Shown here: in pieces, positions 21,720 to 33,225 of the stretch
Numbering within the stretch: the first letter of the stretch is position 1
Layout of the letters: each line of letters opens with the position of its first letter
DNA from: Pollenia angustigena
Taxonomy: Eukaryota > Arthropoda > Insecta > Diptera > Polleniidae
Assembly: GCA_930367215.1 (NCBI GenBank)
Contig: OV884059.1
Coordinates: forward strand, 226,857,803-226,921,802
Direction of reading: 5' to 3'
DNA: 64,000 nucleotides
The notes under the pieces: generated by a model
The model's database searches: none
What the model was told of the DNA's origin: nothing
Seen by the model: only the letters and a program-made list of their open reading frames with translations
Made by a program: the position numbers and the translations under genes

Positions 21720-22990
21720 TTGTCCTATAAAAACCTGTTTAAAAACTGCAGATGCTGGTATCCAAAAGGTCCTTGGCTTATTTTTTCATCTGTGGATGAA
21801 AATCCACTTAAGGTCATATCAGAGTTGTCTATTTCCAAAGTTTTAGTTAATTCAAATAATGTTAAAGATTATCCATTGACACCTAATCAAAAACAGCAGC
21901 TTTCTACTATAATATCTCTTTTTCCTAATTTTGAAAAACAGGGATTGGGCCGCACAAGCTTAATCGAACACACCATAGATGTAGGCTCTGTTAAACCTGT
22001 GAAACAACGTTTTTATCCTGTATCCCCTGCTGTTGAGAAGTTGATGTTTCAAGAAATAGATCGTATGCTAGAGTTAAAGGTTATAGAGCCATCTACTTCA
22101 CCATAGAGCTCACCTATGAGACTTGTAGTTAAGCCCCATAAAGTAAGACTTTGTCTAGATGCTCGTAAATTAAATGAGTTTACTCGGAAAGATTACCCAA
22201 AATTACCCAAGGCCAACATAATTTCTAAATTAGACTTAAAGGATGCCTACTGGCAAATTGGTTTGTCAGAAGAAGCAAAGCCCCTAACAGCCTTTACGGT
22301 CCCGGGAAGGCCATTATACCAATTTGTTGTAATGCCTTTCGGGCTTTGCAATGCTCCTTCCACTATGAGTCGTTTGATGGACAGTATTATACCTCCTGAT
22401 CTTCGTCATTCGGTATTTAGACGATTTAATTATTGTTTCAGAGGATTTTAATTCTCATTTGCTTGTACTGGTAAGAATTGCCGAGCAATTCAAAAAAGCC
22501 AATCTGACTTTGAATATTTCGAAGTCCAAATTTTGCGTTACTGAGGTAAATTATCTTGGCTACATCATTGGTAATGGTGGCATTAAGACTGAACCGAAAG
22601 GTACAGTCTATTAAAGACTGGCCAACTCCTAAAAATATTAAACAAGTCCGTGGATTTCTTGGCTTAGCTGGTTGGTACCGCAGATTTGTTGCAAATTTTT
22701 CGTCTATCGTTTTCCCTATTACTGAGGTGCTTTCAACCAAGCGAAAATTCTGTTGGACACCTGAGGCTCAAAACTCGTTTGAATTAATAAAAACCCTACT
22801 CACCTCCGCTCCTGTGCTGTCAAATCCTGATTTTTCGAAAAAATTCTATTTACAATGCGACGCTAGCGACTTTGGCATCGGTGCTGTGCTAGTTCAATTC
22901 GACGATGGCGGCAACGAAAAGCCCATAGCTTTTATGTCGAAAAAGTTGAATTCTGCTCAGCGCAATTATAGTGTCACCGAACGTGAATGA
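21720..22990 (+). pseudogene. gypsy reverse transcriptase and RNase H, frame-broken
   Basis: Three frames together cover the enzyme that would copy the element RNA into DNA. The first (21720-22106) carries the connector and ends in a TAG in a place where the family has tryptophan (SP-stop-SSPM). The second (22116-22451) has KLDLKDAYWQIGL with the first catalytic Asp and FVVMPFGLCNAP. It then slips: the YLDDLIIVSEDF active-site motif is intact but in the next frame (about 22409-22445). The third (22556-22990) has [12 protein letters not shown] and the RNase H motif [13 protein letters not shown]. It ends in a TGA within ERE-stop-LAAL. The copy is non-functional. Confidence 0.8.
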
Positions 22991-23074
22991 TTAGCGGCAC
23001 TAGAGGCAATTAAAAAGTTCAGATGCTATCTTGAGCTACAAGAATTTGAAGTAATAACTGATCATTCGTCTTTA

Positions 23075-24461
23075 GTGTGGCTTATGAAACAGCAGGATGT
23101 GACAGGGCGGTTAGCGAGATGGGTATGGAAACTTCAAGGTTACAAATTCACTATTATCCACAGAAAGGGAAAGGCTCATGTGGTACCGGATGCTTTGTCC
23201 AGAATCCCTTTTGAGGAAATAGCTGCTCTTGACCTGGCAGAACCGGAAATTGACTTGTGTTTACCTCATTTTAATGACATTGACTATCTTGATTTGAAAA
23301 ATAAGATTAGCGATAATCCCTCTAAGTATCCTGATATTAAGGTTATTGATAATTATGTATATATCAGAACATCCTACTATAACGGAGACAATGAGCAGGA
23401 TAACGAATCCTGGAAACTCTGGATACCGTTAAATTTAAGAAATAACATTTTGTTAAGATTTCATAATTCCCCTGTTGCCGCACATGGGGGCATGGTAAAA
23501 ACGTTGGAATTGATTCGTCGCAAGTTTTATTGGCCTGGTATGGTTCGAGACGTCCGTAATTACGTAGGATTGTGTGAGACGTGCAAGGAATGTAAAGCTC
23601 CAAATAGTATCTTAAGGCCAAGTATGGGTGCTCAAGTTGTAACTTCTAGACCTTTTCAGCGATTATATGTCGACATTTTAGGACCCTACCCTCGCAGTAA
23701 ACAAGGCCATATTGGCATACTGATCGTCCTAGATCATATGACCAAGTTTCATTGGTTATGCCCCCTAAAAAAATTTACCGCGTCTATTATTCAGAAGTAT
23801 CTGTTAGAACACATTTTTCACGTTTATGGGGTTCCCGAGACATTGGTCAGTGACAATGGCTCACAGTTTAAAGCCAATGAGTTTAACGCGTTTTTGACCG
23901 AAATGGGTATCAAGCACGTTTATACTGCCATCTATTCACCCCAATCTAATGCCTCTGAGAGGGTAAATAGATCCATTATTTCTGGTATTAGATCGTATTT
24001 GAAGAAGGATCAAACCCTTTGGGATAAAAACTTAAGCTTTAATAGCTGGGCGTTAAGAAATGCCTTCCACCAAACCGTACAGGGTTCTCCTTACCAGGCA
24101 GTTTTTGGGCAGGAAATGGTAACCCATGGTAGCTCTTATAATTTGTTTAAAAAGTTTGCTAAGTAGAAATGATAAGCTACAATTAATACGAAATGATATT
24201 CAAAAACATATCGATAGAGCCTTTGAGAAAAACAGAAGTCAATACAATTTAAGAACACGGCCCATATCCTACGATATAGGACAAACTGTATATCGAAGAA
24301 ATTTTGCGCAATCGAATCATGAAAGGAAGTTTAATTCAAAACTTGCCCCCACTTTTCTGAAATCAAAGATAAAGGAAAAAGTAGGTAATCATTATTACAT
24401 TCTCGAAGATGACAATGGAAAAATTTTAGGAACATATCATGCAAAAGACCTTCGTATATAA
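23075..24461 (+). pseudogene. gypsy RNase H end and integrase
   Basis: The frame begins in the RNase H tail (RKGKAHVVPDALSRIP). The H2C2 zinc-binding module follows (HNSPVAAHGG ... CETCKEC). The integrase core keeps all three acidic residues, in VDILGP, SDNGSQF and SERVNRS. A frameshift at about 24150 moves the C-terminal domain (SYDIGQTVYRRNF through GTYHAKDLRI, ending at 24461) to another frame. Apart from that shift the integrase is the best-preserved part of this element. Confidence 0.8.
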
Positions 24462-24510
24462 TCTTGCTTCCTCCTAATACGGTAGTGAAAAATACCAGTA
24501 TTATGCGGTT

Positions 24511-25803
24511 TGTAATGCAAGAACTTTTGTTAACAGAAATATCCATGTTTTTATCTATTTTTTTTTTATAAATTTCAATTTATTGTGTTTTTTTTCTTTT
24601 TAATAATTTTCTTATTTCTTTTACTTGGAATAAGTATATTTTTTATTTTAATTTTATATTTCACTTGGTATTTTATAATACGTATTTAATGAATTTTTTT
24701 TTTGTAATATTTAAAGTCAGTAGTTCATTATGAACATACACCGAAATACGTAAAAATCATGTTGTTATGAACCTTAATTATTAGCAACATGTTCTTTGCT
24801 TTACTGATACATGTACTAATTATAACGGAGACTAATGGCTGAAACCAATTGTTGATAAGAATTTTGGTAATGTACCAACTGATATATTTGTGTTGCTCAT
24901 TTGTTGAGCCATTTGAAAACGAAGAAGAAGACCTTCTTTATAGATATTATCCTGTTAAACTTAATAAATTATAATTTTTTCTGATTTTATAAAAATTTAA
25001 AACAAATATATGTCAGGCTTTGTTTAGTGGCAATATACGCTATTATCATTTATGATTGACAGTGGTAACTAATGGTGATAATATCTTTCTGGCAACTGCT
25101 TACGTCTACAACATTGCTTTGCTTGAACATTAGTCAAGCAAGGAAAAGAAACCATAGCGTGGTTTATGAGGTGTTATAGAAGCAAAATCGTGTCTGTAAA
25201 ATTCTTTTCTGACAAGCTGTGAGTCCTTAATGATTAATTTTACATCGGAAAATATAATTATCTGCCAACCAAAAAAAAAAGTTCAAATTTAATTGTATTT
25301 AATTAAAGTTATTTAATTTTAAATCAAAGTGAAATTTAAATATTTTTTTGTTTTAAAGTGTTTAAACCAAGGAGAGGTAATTTTTTTTATTATTATGGAA
25401 TTTGTCAACAAAATAACAAATTTAAAATTTTAGTGATTCGGTTATTGAAAAAAAAAATTTCATTGCATTGGGTTGTTCAGGGAGATATTATATCCTGTCA
25501 ACGGACAAGGATTCACACAAAAAGCTTTCCTTAGTTTTTTTTAGAAAAATAAAACTCTCAATTCCCCAAAATTTTATTGTCAAGAATTGTTCACGAATTG
25601 TGCTTAAATAAAGGTAAACGATTAACTTTTAATTAATTGTTAATTCATTTTTTTTTAAATTATTCTATTTCTATTACTTGTATTAGGAGCTACAAAAAAT
25701 TATAACTTTCATATTTGTGGTGGCTCATAATACGAGCCATCACTGTGAATTTATTTTTTTTGCAAAGATTAACGCTGACAATCATTGCAATTAATTTATT
25801 AAT
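24511..25803 (+). repeat. Left arm of a large inverted repeat (possible gypsy 3' LTR)
   Basis: The arm starts TGTAATGCAAGAACTTTTG just 50 bp after the gypsy integrase stop and ends near TCATTGCAATTAATTTATTAA. It is the inverse of 26354-27325. The left arm carries about 320 extra bases (roughly 25115-25460), inserted between ACGTCTACAACATT and GCATTGGGTTGTTCAGGG. Position and a TG start suggest a 3' LTR of about 1 kb, a length seen in Osvaldo-type elements, but no 5' LTR exists to confirm it. Confidence 0.7.
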
Positions 25804-26353
25804 TATTAATTATTAAGTATTAGATAAATTGAGTTTTAGGTAAATTAAGTTTTATGTAAATTAAGTATTAAAGCATTATGAAATTTAGTTTTAAATATTT
25901 AAAATTCATTATTATATTTACGGTGATGAGATTTTTGTACAGATTTTAATTTTTTTTTTTTTTACACTATCATCAGAATAGTAGGATGACCTAGTGACCT
26001 TGATGGCGAAAATTGCTGATTTGGAATATATTGCTGATATTTGGGTTCTCAAATAATCCACGGAACTTCCAATTTTTTTAAGTATGAGGTTTCAACTTCA
26101 ATGTAATAATATTTACTTTCATTCAATTATTTAGTTTTTTTTTCTGGCAAATTTTTTTGTTTTGTTTTGTTCTTGTTTTTTTTTTTTTTTTTTTTGAAGT
26201 ACTTTTTTTAATGTGAGCGGTAAAAGCAAAACTGAGGTTGTGACCGCTGGTGACGAGGTTGCTACGTACAGGCTACTGTTTTTTTTTCTTTGCGTTTCTC
26301 TTGTTTGTTCGTTTTCTTGTAAGGCGCAGAAAAAAGGTATTGGAGCAGCGAAA
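25804..26353. other. Spacer of the large palindrome
   Basis: This AT-rich spacer has long T-runs and one GC-richer patch (GTGACCGCTGGTGACGAGG near 26241) that could be retroelement leader sequence. I see no gene in it. Confidence 0.4.
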
Positions 26354-27325
26354 TTAATAAATTAATTGCAATGATTGTCAGCGTAAATCTTTGCAAAAAA
26401 AATAAATTCACAGTGATGGCTCGTATTATGAGCCACCACAAATATGAAAATTATAATTTTTTGTAGCTCCTAATACAAGTAATAGAAATAGAATAAGTTT
26501 AAAAAAAATTAATTAACAATTAATTAAAAGTTAATCGTTTACCTTTATTTAAGCACAATTCGTGAACAATTCTTGACAATAAAATTTTGGGGAATTGAGA
26601 GTTTTGTTTTTCTAAAAAAAACTAAGGAAAGCTTTTTGTGTGAATCCTTGTCTGTTGGCAGTATATAATATCTCCCTGAACAACCCAATGCAAAGGAAAT
26701 GTTGTTGACGTAAGCAGTTGCCAGAAAGATATTATCACCATTAGTTACCACTGTCAATCATAAATGATAATAGCGTATATTGCCACTAAACAAAGCCTGA
26801 CATATATTTGTTTTAAATTTTTATAAAATCAGAAAAAATTATAACTTATTAAGTTTAACAGGATAAAATCTATAAAGGTCTTCTTCTTCGTTTTCCCATG
26901 GCTCAACAAATGAGCAACACAAATATATCAGTTGGTACATTAACAAAATTCTTATCAACAATTGGTTTCAGCCATTAGTCACTGTTATAATTAGTACATG
27001 TATCAGTAAAGCAAAGAACATGTTGCTAATAATTAAGGTTCATAACAACATGATTTTTACGTATTTCGGTGTATGTTCACAATAAGTATGATATGAACTG
27101 CTGACTTTAAATATTACAAAAAAAAAAAAAATTCATTAAATACGTATTATAAAATACCAAGTGAAATATAAAATTAAAATAAAAAATATACTTATTCCAA
27201 GTAAAAGAAATAAGAAAATTATTAAAAAGAAAAAAAAAAAAAAAAACACAATAAATTGAAATTTATAAAAAAAAAAATAGATAAAAACATGGATATTTCT
27301 GTTAACAAAAGTTCTTGCATTACAA
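26354..27325 (-). repeat. Right arm of the large inverted repeat
   Basis: The arm is the inverse of 24511-25803 without the ~320-bp segment. Its outer end (CTTGCATTACA at 27324) abuts exactly the AGATAAATATTAGAAG sequence where homology with locus 2 (58880) resumes. The palindrome thus forms the right edge of the inserted block. It could be a second LTR in the opposite orientation, either from a nested insertion or from an inversion. Confidence 0.75.
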
Positions 27326-27410
27326 GATAAATATTAGAAGTTTTTAAATAATTCAAGTTTAAGCTAAAAACTATCAAGTCTTTAGAAAATAAATAAAAAT
27401 AATGTTTAAA

Positions 27411-29491
27411 TATGGTAGTAATACATTTTATATAAAACTTTATTTTAGAAATAATAAATTTATATTGTGTTAACAATTGAAAAATCCAATTTCCTATATC
27501 AATTTTAAATTATTTGAAAGATAAAACAAAACTTATTTTATATATAAATTAAATATTCTCAAGTGAAATAATTATAACTTGTAAAGTATATAAAACACCC
27601 ATGTCACCACATTACTCCCCCTTCGAAAACAAACCAATATCCAACAAATTGAAAGTAACATGTTTTGATTTTTTAGTCAGTGTATTAGTATTTTTAACAT
27701 TATCTAAGGAATTTTCTGTAATAGCTGGTTTATGTCGATCAATTGGTACTGATATTATTTCTCTATCTTTCTCAATCTTAAAACATTTCTTGCCTTTTTC
27801 TACGACTTTGTATGGCCCCTCATATGGTTGCTGTAAAGATCTTTTATTGTTAACTCGCAGAAGTACAAATTTACAGCTATGTAAACTCTTTGGAATATTA
27901 AAACCTGATTCTGAATCCGTATGATGTACAATGTTTGATCTTACATTTTTAAAATGATCTTTTAACTTGAATAAAATATCGGATGCATCGAATTGATTTT
28001 CATGAACAACAATTTCTCCTGGTATTTGAATATTTTGACCATAGGTCATCTCAGCAGGAGTGGCTTTTAAATCCTCTTTATAAGTGGAACGTAGTCCTAG
28101 TAGGGCTATTGGAAGTTCATCGTACCATTTTGATGAATCAGCTCTGCACATTAATGAAGCCTTAATTTGAGGATGATACGATGAAGTAGTAATATTATGA
28201 CTACCCAAAAACTTTGATAATTCCGAAAACATGTACGAAGTGAATTGACTACCTTTGTCTGTGGTTATTTTCAATGGTACGCCGAATCTTGAAATGTAAA
28301 TGCGTATATGTGTGTCTACTACAGTTTTTGTATTTATATCTCTTATTGGGTATGCCTCGGGCCATCGAGTGAACCGATCTATTAAAGTTAGTAGATATCT
28401 ATAACCATTAGATGGTGGCAGTGGTCCAACAATATCTAAATGTATATGTTCAAAACGACCTTTTGGTATGGGTATTTTAATGACAGGAGATTTTGTATGT
28501 TTGTGAACTTTGGACTGTTGACAATTTATACACTCTTTCGACCATTGGTTTATTTGCTTACTCATATGTAACCAAAAATATTTTTTAGTTATTAAACGTT
28601 TCGTTGCACGGGTACCCAGGTGAGAAATACTATGTAATTTTGAAAATACAAGTTTCCTAAGACTTACAGGCACATAGGGTCTAGTATTATTATGTGATAT
28701 TTCACACCAAATTTCTGAGTTAATTAGTGGTACTTTAATTAATTTAAGATTACACGATACGTTTCTATTTTCTGTTGAACTTTTTATTTCCGAATCGTTT
28801 TGTTGTTCCTCGTGTAAAATTCGTAAATTTAATTCACCATCATGTATAATATCAATATCAAAAGGTCTGGAAAGACTATCGGCTACAACATTAGATTCAC
28901 CCCTTATATATTGAATATCTGTAGTAAATTGTGCAATATATTCTAGATTTCTAGTCTGTCTTGGACTTCTTTCAGTTTTTGAATTCATGGCACACGTTAA
29001 GGGTTTGCGGTCTGTAAAAACCACAAACGAGCGACCTTCTAATAAATACCTTAAATGTTTAATGTTTAAATAAATAGCAAGTAATTCCCGATCAAATGAA
29101 CTGTACTTGATTTCAGCGGGGGTAAGATTCTTTGAAAAAAACGCTAACGGTTCAACTTTACCATTAAAAACCTGATGTAATACACCCCCCACTGTAATAT
29201 TCGAAGCATCGACCGTTAAAGTTAATTCTGCATCTTTATTAAAATGATTTAATAATTCACGTGATGCAAAGTTATTTTTAATTTTGTTAAAAATCCCAAA
29301 AGCGTTATCATCCCATTCTATATTCTTATTTTTGTTCTTAATAGCTTTGTTCATTAATTCATATAAAATAACAGTTTTGTCAGCTAATTTTGGTATATAA
29401 CGATGATAATAATTTATCATTCCCAAGAATTTCTGCATTTGTTTAACAGATATTTGCCTATCAAAATCTCTGATAGCAGCCAACTTCTCTT
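27411..29491 (-). mobile_element. 5'-truncated gypsy fragment (mdg1/412-like), minus strand
   Basis: The flanks AAATAAATAAAAATAAT on the left and TTGGATTTTGTTTAGATCG on the right are nearly contiguous in locus 2 (58940-58990), so this 2.1-kb block is an insertion. It holds only the end of reverse transcriptase, RNase H and integrase, with no gag, protease or recognisable LTRs. The short AT-rich part 27411-27611 is 3' noncoding sequence. Confidence 0.75.
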
Positions 29492-29492
29492 G
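27612..29492 (-). pseudogene. gypsy RT end, RNase H and integrase in one open frame
   Basis: An open frame of about 623 codons has no ATG at its start; it simply begins where the fragment was truncated. The order is RT thumb (KFLGMINYYHRYIP), RNase H (LTVDASNITVGGVLHQ; SSFDRELLAIYLNIKHLRYL), H2C2 zinc module (HSISHLGTR ... CINCQQ) and integrase core. HLDIVGPLPP and TDKGSQFTS keep the first two acidic residues. After SSYHPQ the frame goes straight to IKASLM. About eleven residues with the conserved catalytic glutamate are missing by an in-frame deletion. The integrase should be inactive despite the long frame. A C-terminal chromatin/GPY-like region (YEGPYKVV) follows. Confidence 0.85.
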
Positions 29493-30277
29493 GATTTTGT
29501 TTAGATCGATTAAGATTCTAAAATGATAAGTATATTGCTTCTATATTTCACTTATTAGACCCACTGTGACATATGGGCAAATCCCGCGTGACGAACGCTA
29601 CATTCGCACGCGTTTTCTGATTGAAATATACACATTTTTTGGTCTTTCAAAAAAGATAGCTTCAACTTATATACAGTATTTAGTGACACTTATATGTACT
29701 TACGAATGGCATATATCATAATTTCTTAGCAAGTATTTGTTGCGAAATAATTGATCACAAAGTTTTGTGACGCACGCTACAAAAAGTGGAAGTAACTTCA
29801 AAGGTTGAAGTGCATTTTCCTAATTTTTAGCGAATTTTGCATGATAAGGTATACAAAATCTGATTCCTAAATGAAAGATGAGTATAAGAAAATTCTAAAC
29901 GCACTTATTTGCAGCCAAAAAATGTTGTGATTTTTTGACAAAAGCCGTGAACCCTTTGTGACGCACGCTACAGTTTTTCCAGTAAAATTTTATTATTATA
30001 TTTTATTTATTTTAACAAAAACAATTATATTTTTATGAATTGCATTTCTTAAACTAATTTGTTAACTAATGAATATCAACTTTTATTTTAATGAAATTTA
30101 TATTTTTATAAGTTTGCTGTAAGTGCTATTTTAAGCACAAAAATCACCTAAAATAATGCTAAATTCACGTATTTTATTAAAAAATCAGCAGTGGGGTAGG
30201 ATTTGGTAAAAATTATTGCATTGATGATCATTGAAATACATATTTTTTAATATAAAAATGAAATTAAACATCAAGTC

Positions 30278-31386
30278 TAAAGCTGAGATCACACGATTGG
30301 TCAAATGTACAGATTTTTGTAAATTTTTATGTACAGATCTTGTGAATGACAGAAAATATTTGGCAAAAGGCAGATAGGACAATTTTTTTTGCCGATAGAC
30401 AGATAAAAAACATCTCTGTTGTACCGATCGTGTGAACGCTTCATAGACAGAAAAAATTCTTAAACGTACCGATAATTTGTTCTGCCACTTACTGCCCGAT
30501 CATAGTGGCCAATTAACCGATATTTAAATAAAATTTATTGGGGTTGTCTAAAATTATGATTTTTAATAATTAGTTAATAATTATACACGTTGCTCTTTTT
30601 CGCAAAGTGTATATTGTTATAATTTTGAAATATGGCATACATATATACATACATATGTATTTTAAATGCGATTATGTGTACCTTTAAATATCCAGTTTTC
30701 AATGCTTTGTAAATTGCATCGCAAACCTCAGGCTCAAATATAGATATGGTGTTCGGCGCAATACGGAAAACAACAGACAAACTTTTGAAACCGCCAAACG
30801 TTCATTAGCTGGTATTGCTTTCCGCATGTTGGTGTCACTTTTTCTTATGTTTGGAGAAACTAGTTGAAGGAGCTCATTAAAAGTGGCTTCATTCATGCGC
30901 AAATAGAAACAAACATTTTTGATTGTCCACTTCCTGAAACTCGCACAGAGTTTTTACATACGCGCCGTCCGTACTTCTCTTCTGAAGTCAATCCCGCACC
31001 CAAACACTTCGCTTTCTTAACTTTTTTGTAGCTTTAATTTTGTTTTTCTTAATTAAATGTGCACAAATGCATATTATTGCAGGCTATTTTCTTTTTTCTT
31101 CGTATGGACATCATTTTTTTCCCCCGAAAATTACAAAATGTTTTTAAAATTTATGCACAACTGATCAGCTGTTTCTTTGTTGTGTGAAATAAAGGCAAAT
31201 CGTATGACAGGGTTGTACCGATATCCGTGACTTGCTTGTAGTGGCCATATCAGCGCAGAAAATATTTGGCTAAAATGGTACAATCGTCTGAACACTGAAA
31301 AAGTTATCGGTACACACACACAAAAGTGTACAGATAAAATTTGGCTGAGATCTGTACATTTGACCAATCGTGTGATCTCAGCTTTA
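30278..31386 (-). mobile_element. PIF/Harbinger-like element, nested
   Basis: The inverted ends agree over about 35 bp, beginning TAAAGCTGAGATCACACGAT on both sides. Inside is a minus-strand Harbinger transposase remnant. A second GTACAGAT/ATCTGTAC-type subterminal motif is repeated near both ends. A 3-bp TTA/TAA target duplication could not be assigned with confidence. Confidence 0.75.
30670..30902 (-). pseudogene. Harbinger transposase N-terminal remnant
   Basis: Two overlapping minus-strand frames carry the N-terminal signature of HARBI1-type nucleases: MNEATFNELLQLVSPNI, then DTNMRKAIPANERLAV in one frame and FRIAPNTISIFEPEVCDAIY with LKTGYLKV in the other. A frameshift lies near 30780. 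The DDE catalytic core is not present, so the protein is a relic. Confidence 0.75.
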
Positions 31387-31489
31387 TATTCCGTTAAAAA
31401 AAATTCATTTGAAAAATTTTTGGTTGGTGGACTGTTTCTGGGATTTGCCCATATGGGTAAATATTCTTTGTACTGTAAATAAAGCATAA

Positions 31490-31795
31490 GCCTAGATTAC
31501 ACTATCTCACAAGTCTTACGTATTCCATAATACTTTGTGAGATAGAAGTCTAATGAGTTTTGATGCGACTGTCAAAAAATCTAATGTAAAATGACAGTTT
31601 GTGTTCACACCATCACACAAAGTATAAACACTCACACATGAAATACAATGCAACCCTGATCCAATGAAAAGTATTATTGTTTAGAAATTTTTCAAAAAAC
31701 GACGAAGTCGTATGGGATGTCAAACTTTTTTCATAATACTTGTCATTTTCGTGTCACATTGCATTCACACTATCACACTTTGTCATATTAAATAT
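31490..31795 (+). mobile_element. GGCTAGATTACAC-family MITE, right end missing
   Basis: The left end GCCTAGATTACACTATCTCAC and interior match the complete members at 32108-32457 (inverted) and 56776-57125. Homology stops near CACACTTTGTCATATTA, so the last ~50 bp are gone. It faces the member at 32108 as an inverted pair 310 bp apart. Confidence 0.7.
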
Positions 31796-31981
31796 GATTA
31801 AACAATTTTAACAGTTATAGAGAAGTTTAAGTTAAACAAAAGATCTGAGTTGATTTACAACACATGAAGAAAACTGTTTTCTTTAAATAATATAAAAATT
31901 GATTAAAAAAAACTCTTTGATAAATCCATTCCATAAAGAATTTTTTAAAAAAATTAAATAAAACTGTCTATTTAAATCTGT

Positions 31982-32740
31982 TGTTTAATGATGACTCGTT
32001 TTAAACCAATCACCCTGTAAAATATTAACGGTCCTTAAATTGTTATTTACTTTATTTAAAATTCTTTTATTACATTAATTTTCTTGTATGAAACCTTGCT
32101 TGTTTAAGGCTAGATTACACTATTATAATTTGTATTAATACATGTCAAAACTCAAGCAATTTGACAAAGTGTGATAGTGTGAATGCAATGTGTCACGAAA
32201 ATGACAAGTATTATGAAAAAAGTTTGACATCCCATACGACGTCATCGATTTTTGAAACATTTCTAAAAAATAACACTTTTCATTGGATCAGGGTTGCATT
32301 TTATCTCATGTGTGAGTATTTATACTTTGTGTGATGGTGTGAACACAAACTGTCATGTTAAATTAGATTTTTTGACAGTCGCAACAAAACTCATTAGATT
32401 TCTATCTCACAAAGTATTATGGAATACGTAAGACTTGTGAGATAGTGTAATCTAGCCTTTAATAGTGTTTAAAATCATTAAACTCGCTCTAGTTTCAAAC
32501 GTTGCGACGATAATTACAAAAAACAGAAAACAAATTGTAAGACAGTGAATATTAAATAACATAAAAAATTAACAAAAGTGAATTAAACAAAACCTTTTGT
32601 TAATTTAACAAAAACTAAATTGTAAACAAAATATTTAATAAAACCGAATAGAAATAAATAAACACCTACATAGGTATAAAACTAAAAATAATAGAATACA
32701 TAATAGAAAAATGATAGATTTGAGGAAAAATTTCAAAGTT
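31982..32740 (+). repeat. 5' LTR of the BEL/Pao element, interrupted by a MITE
   Basis: The LTR starts TGTTTAATGATGACTCG and matches the 3' LTR through CACCCTGTAAAATATTAACG and CTTGCTTG. It is then split by the TTAA-type MITE (32108-32457) and resumes TAGTGTTTAAAATCATTAAA. The right limit, somewhere between 32690 and 32750, is set by the start of the BEL leader. Confidence 0.6.
32108..32457 (-). mobile_element. TTAA-type MITE in the BEL 5' LTR
   Basis: Perfect terminal inverted repeats GGCTAGATTACACTAT and ATAGTGTAATCTAGCC are flanked by TTTAA on both sides. The uninterrupted 3' LTR (about 39582) shows the joined flanks. The element is 350 bp and non-coding. Target choice points to a piggyBac-type transposase supplied in trans. 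Confidence 0.75.
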
Positions 32741-33129
32741 CAGCCCTCAACATTTGGTCCTAACGAACCGGATAGTTTTTTTTTACAAAAAATTTAGAAA
32801 AAAGTTTACAAGATTTTACAAAAAAATTTGGCAAAAAATTGTGTTTTTGTGACTCAATATAAAAAAAAATTGTGGCTCTAAAAAGAAAGTGTGACCTTGA
32901 AAATAAAAAACCAAAAAAAACCCTCTTTTTAATAAAAAACTTTTAAAATAAAGAACTCAAATTCCTAACGGTAAACCACCACCGACAGATCATTGCTCAG
33001 CAGCAGAGAAGTTTGTACGGGCCTAGCAAAAAACAAACAGCAGCAACAACAACACAAGCAAGAAGTTCAGCAAGTAAGTGAACATAAAATTACTACAAAA
33101 AACACAAGAAGAAAATAAAAGCAAAATTT

Positions 33130-33225
33130 ATGTGTAGTTTATAGAACACGAGCGCCAAAAACCAAATTTCGAAATTTGGTTTTGTTTTAAATGTAAGTTG
33201 AGTAAGGCGCTCGTGTTCCATAAAC
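33130..33225 (+). repeat. Nested hairpins in the BEL leader
   Basis: GAACACGAGCGCC (about 33144) pairs with GGCGCTCGTGTTC (about 33209), and between them AACCAAATTTCGAAATTTGG is a near-perfect palindrome. In an RNA leader such a structure could serve dimerisation or packaging, but function is inferred only from position. Confidence 0.55.

Larger units (their letters stand above)
20831..24461 (+). mobile_element. Decayed Ty3/gypsy retrotransposon (Osvaldo-like), internal region
   Basis: The order gag zinc knuckle, reverse transcriptase, RNase H, integrase is that of Ty3/gypsy elements. The cysteine pattern of the gag end (CWNC and CYGCG) resembles Osvaldo-type elements of flies. No 5' LTR is seen; the 5' end is replaced by the inverted gag fragment. 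Sequence from 24511 may be the 3' LTR. Stops and frameshifts interrupt every enzymatic domain, so the copy is dead. The insertion is absent from the duplicated locus. Confidence 0.8.
29574..31451. mobile_element. TA-flanked DNA element with GTGACGnACGCTAC repeats
   Basis: Ends TGGGCAAATCCC and GGGATTTGCCCA are flanked by TA. In locus 2 the flanks are joined (ACTGTGACATTGTGGTAAAT, about 59050), confirming an insertion. Three copies of GTGACG(A/C)ACGCTAC stand at about 29588, 29768 and 29959 as subterminal repeats in the left half. No transposase of its own is seen. A Harbinger-like element is nested at 30278-31386. Confidence 0.75.

Noticed and set aside
22104..22106. In-frame TAG in gypsy pol as programmed readthrough
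   Set aside because: The element has several other stops and frameshifts, and the codon replaces a conserved tryptophan, so decay is the simpler explanation.
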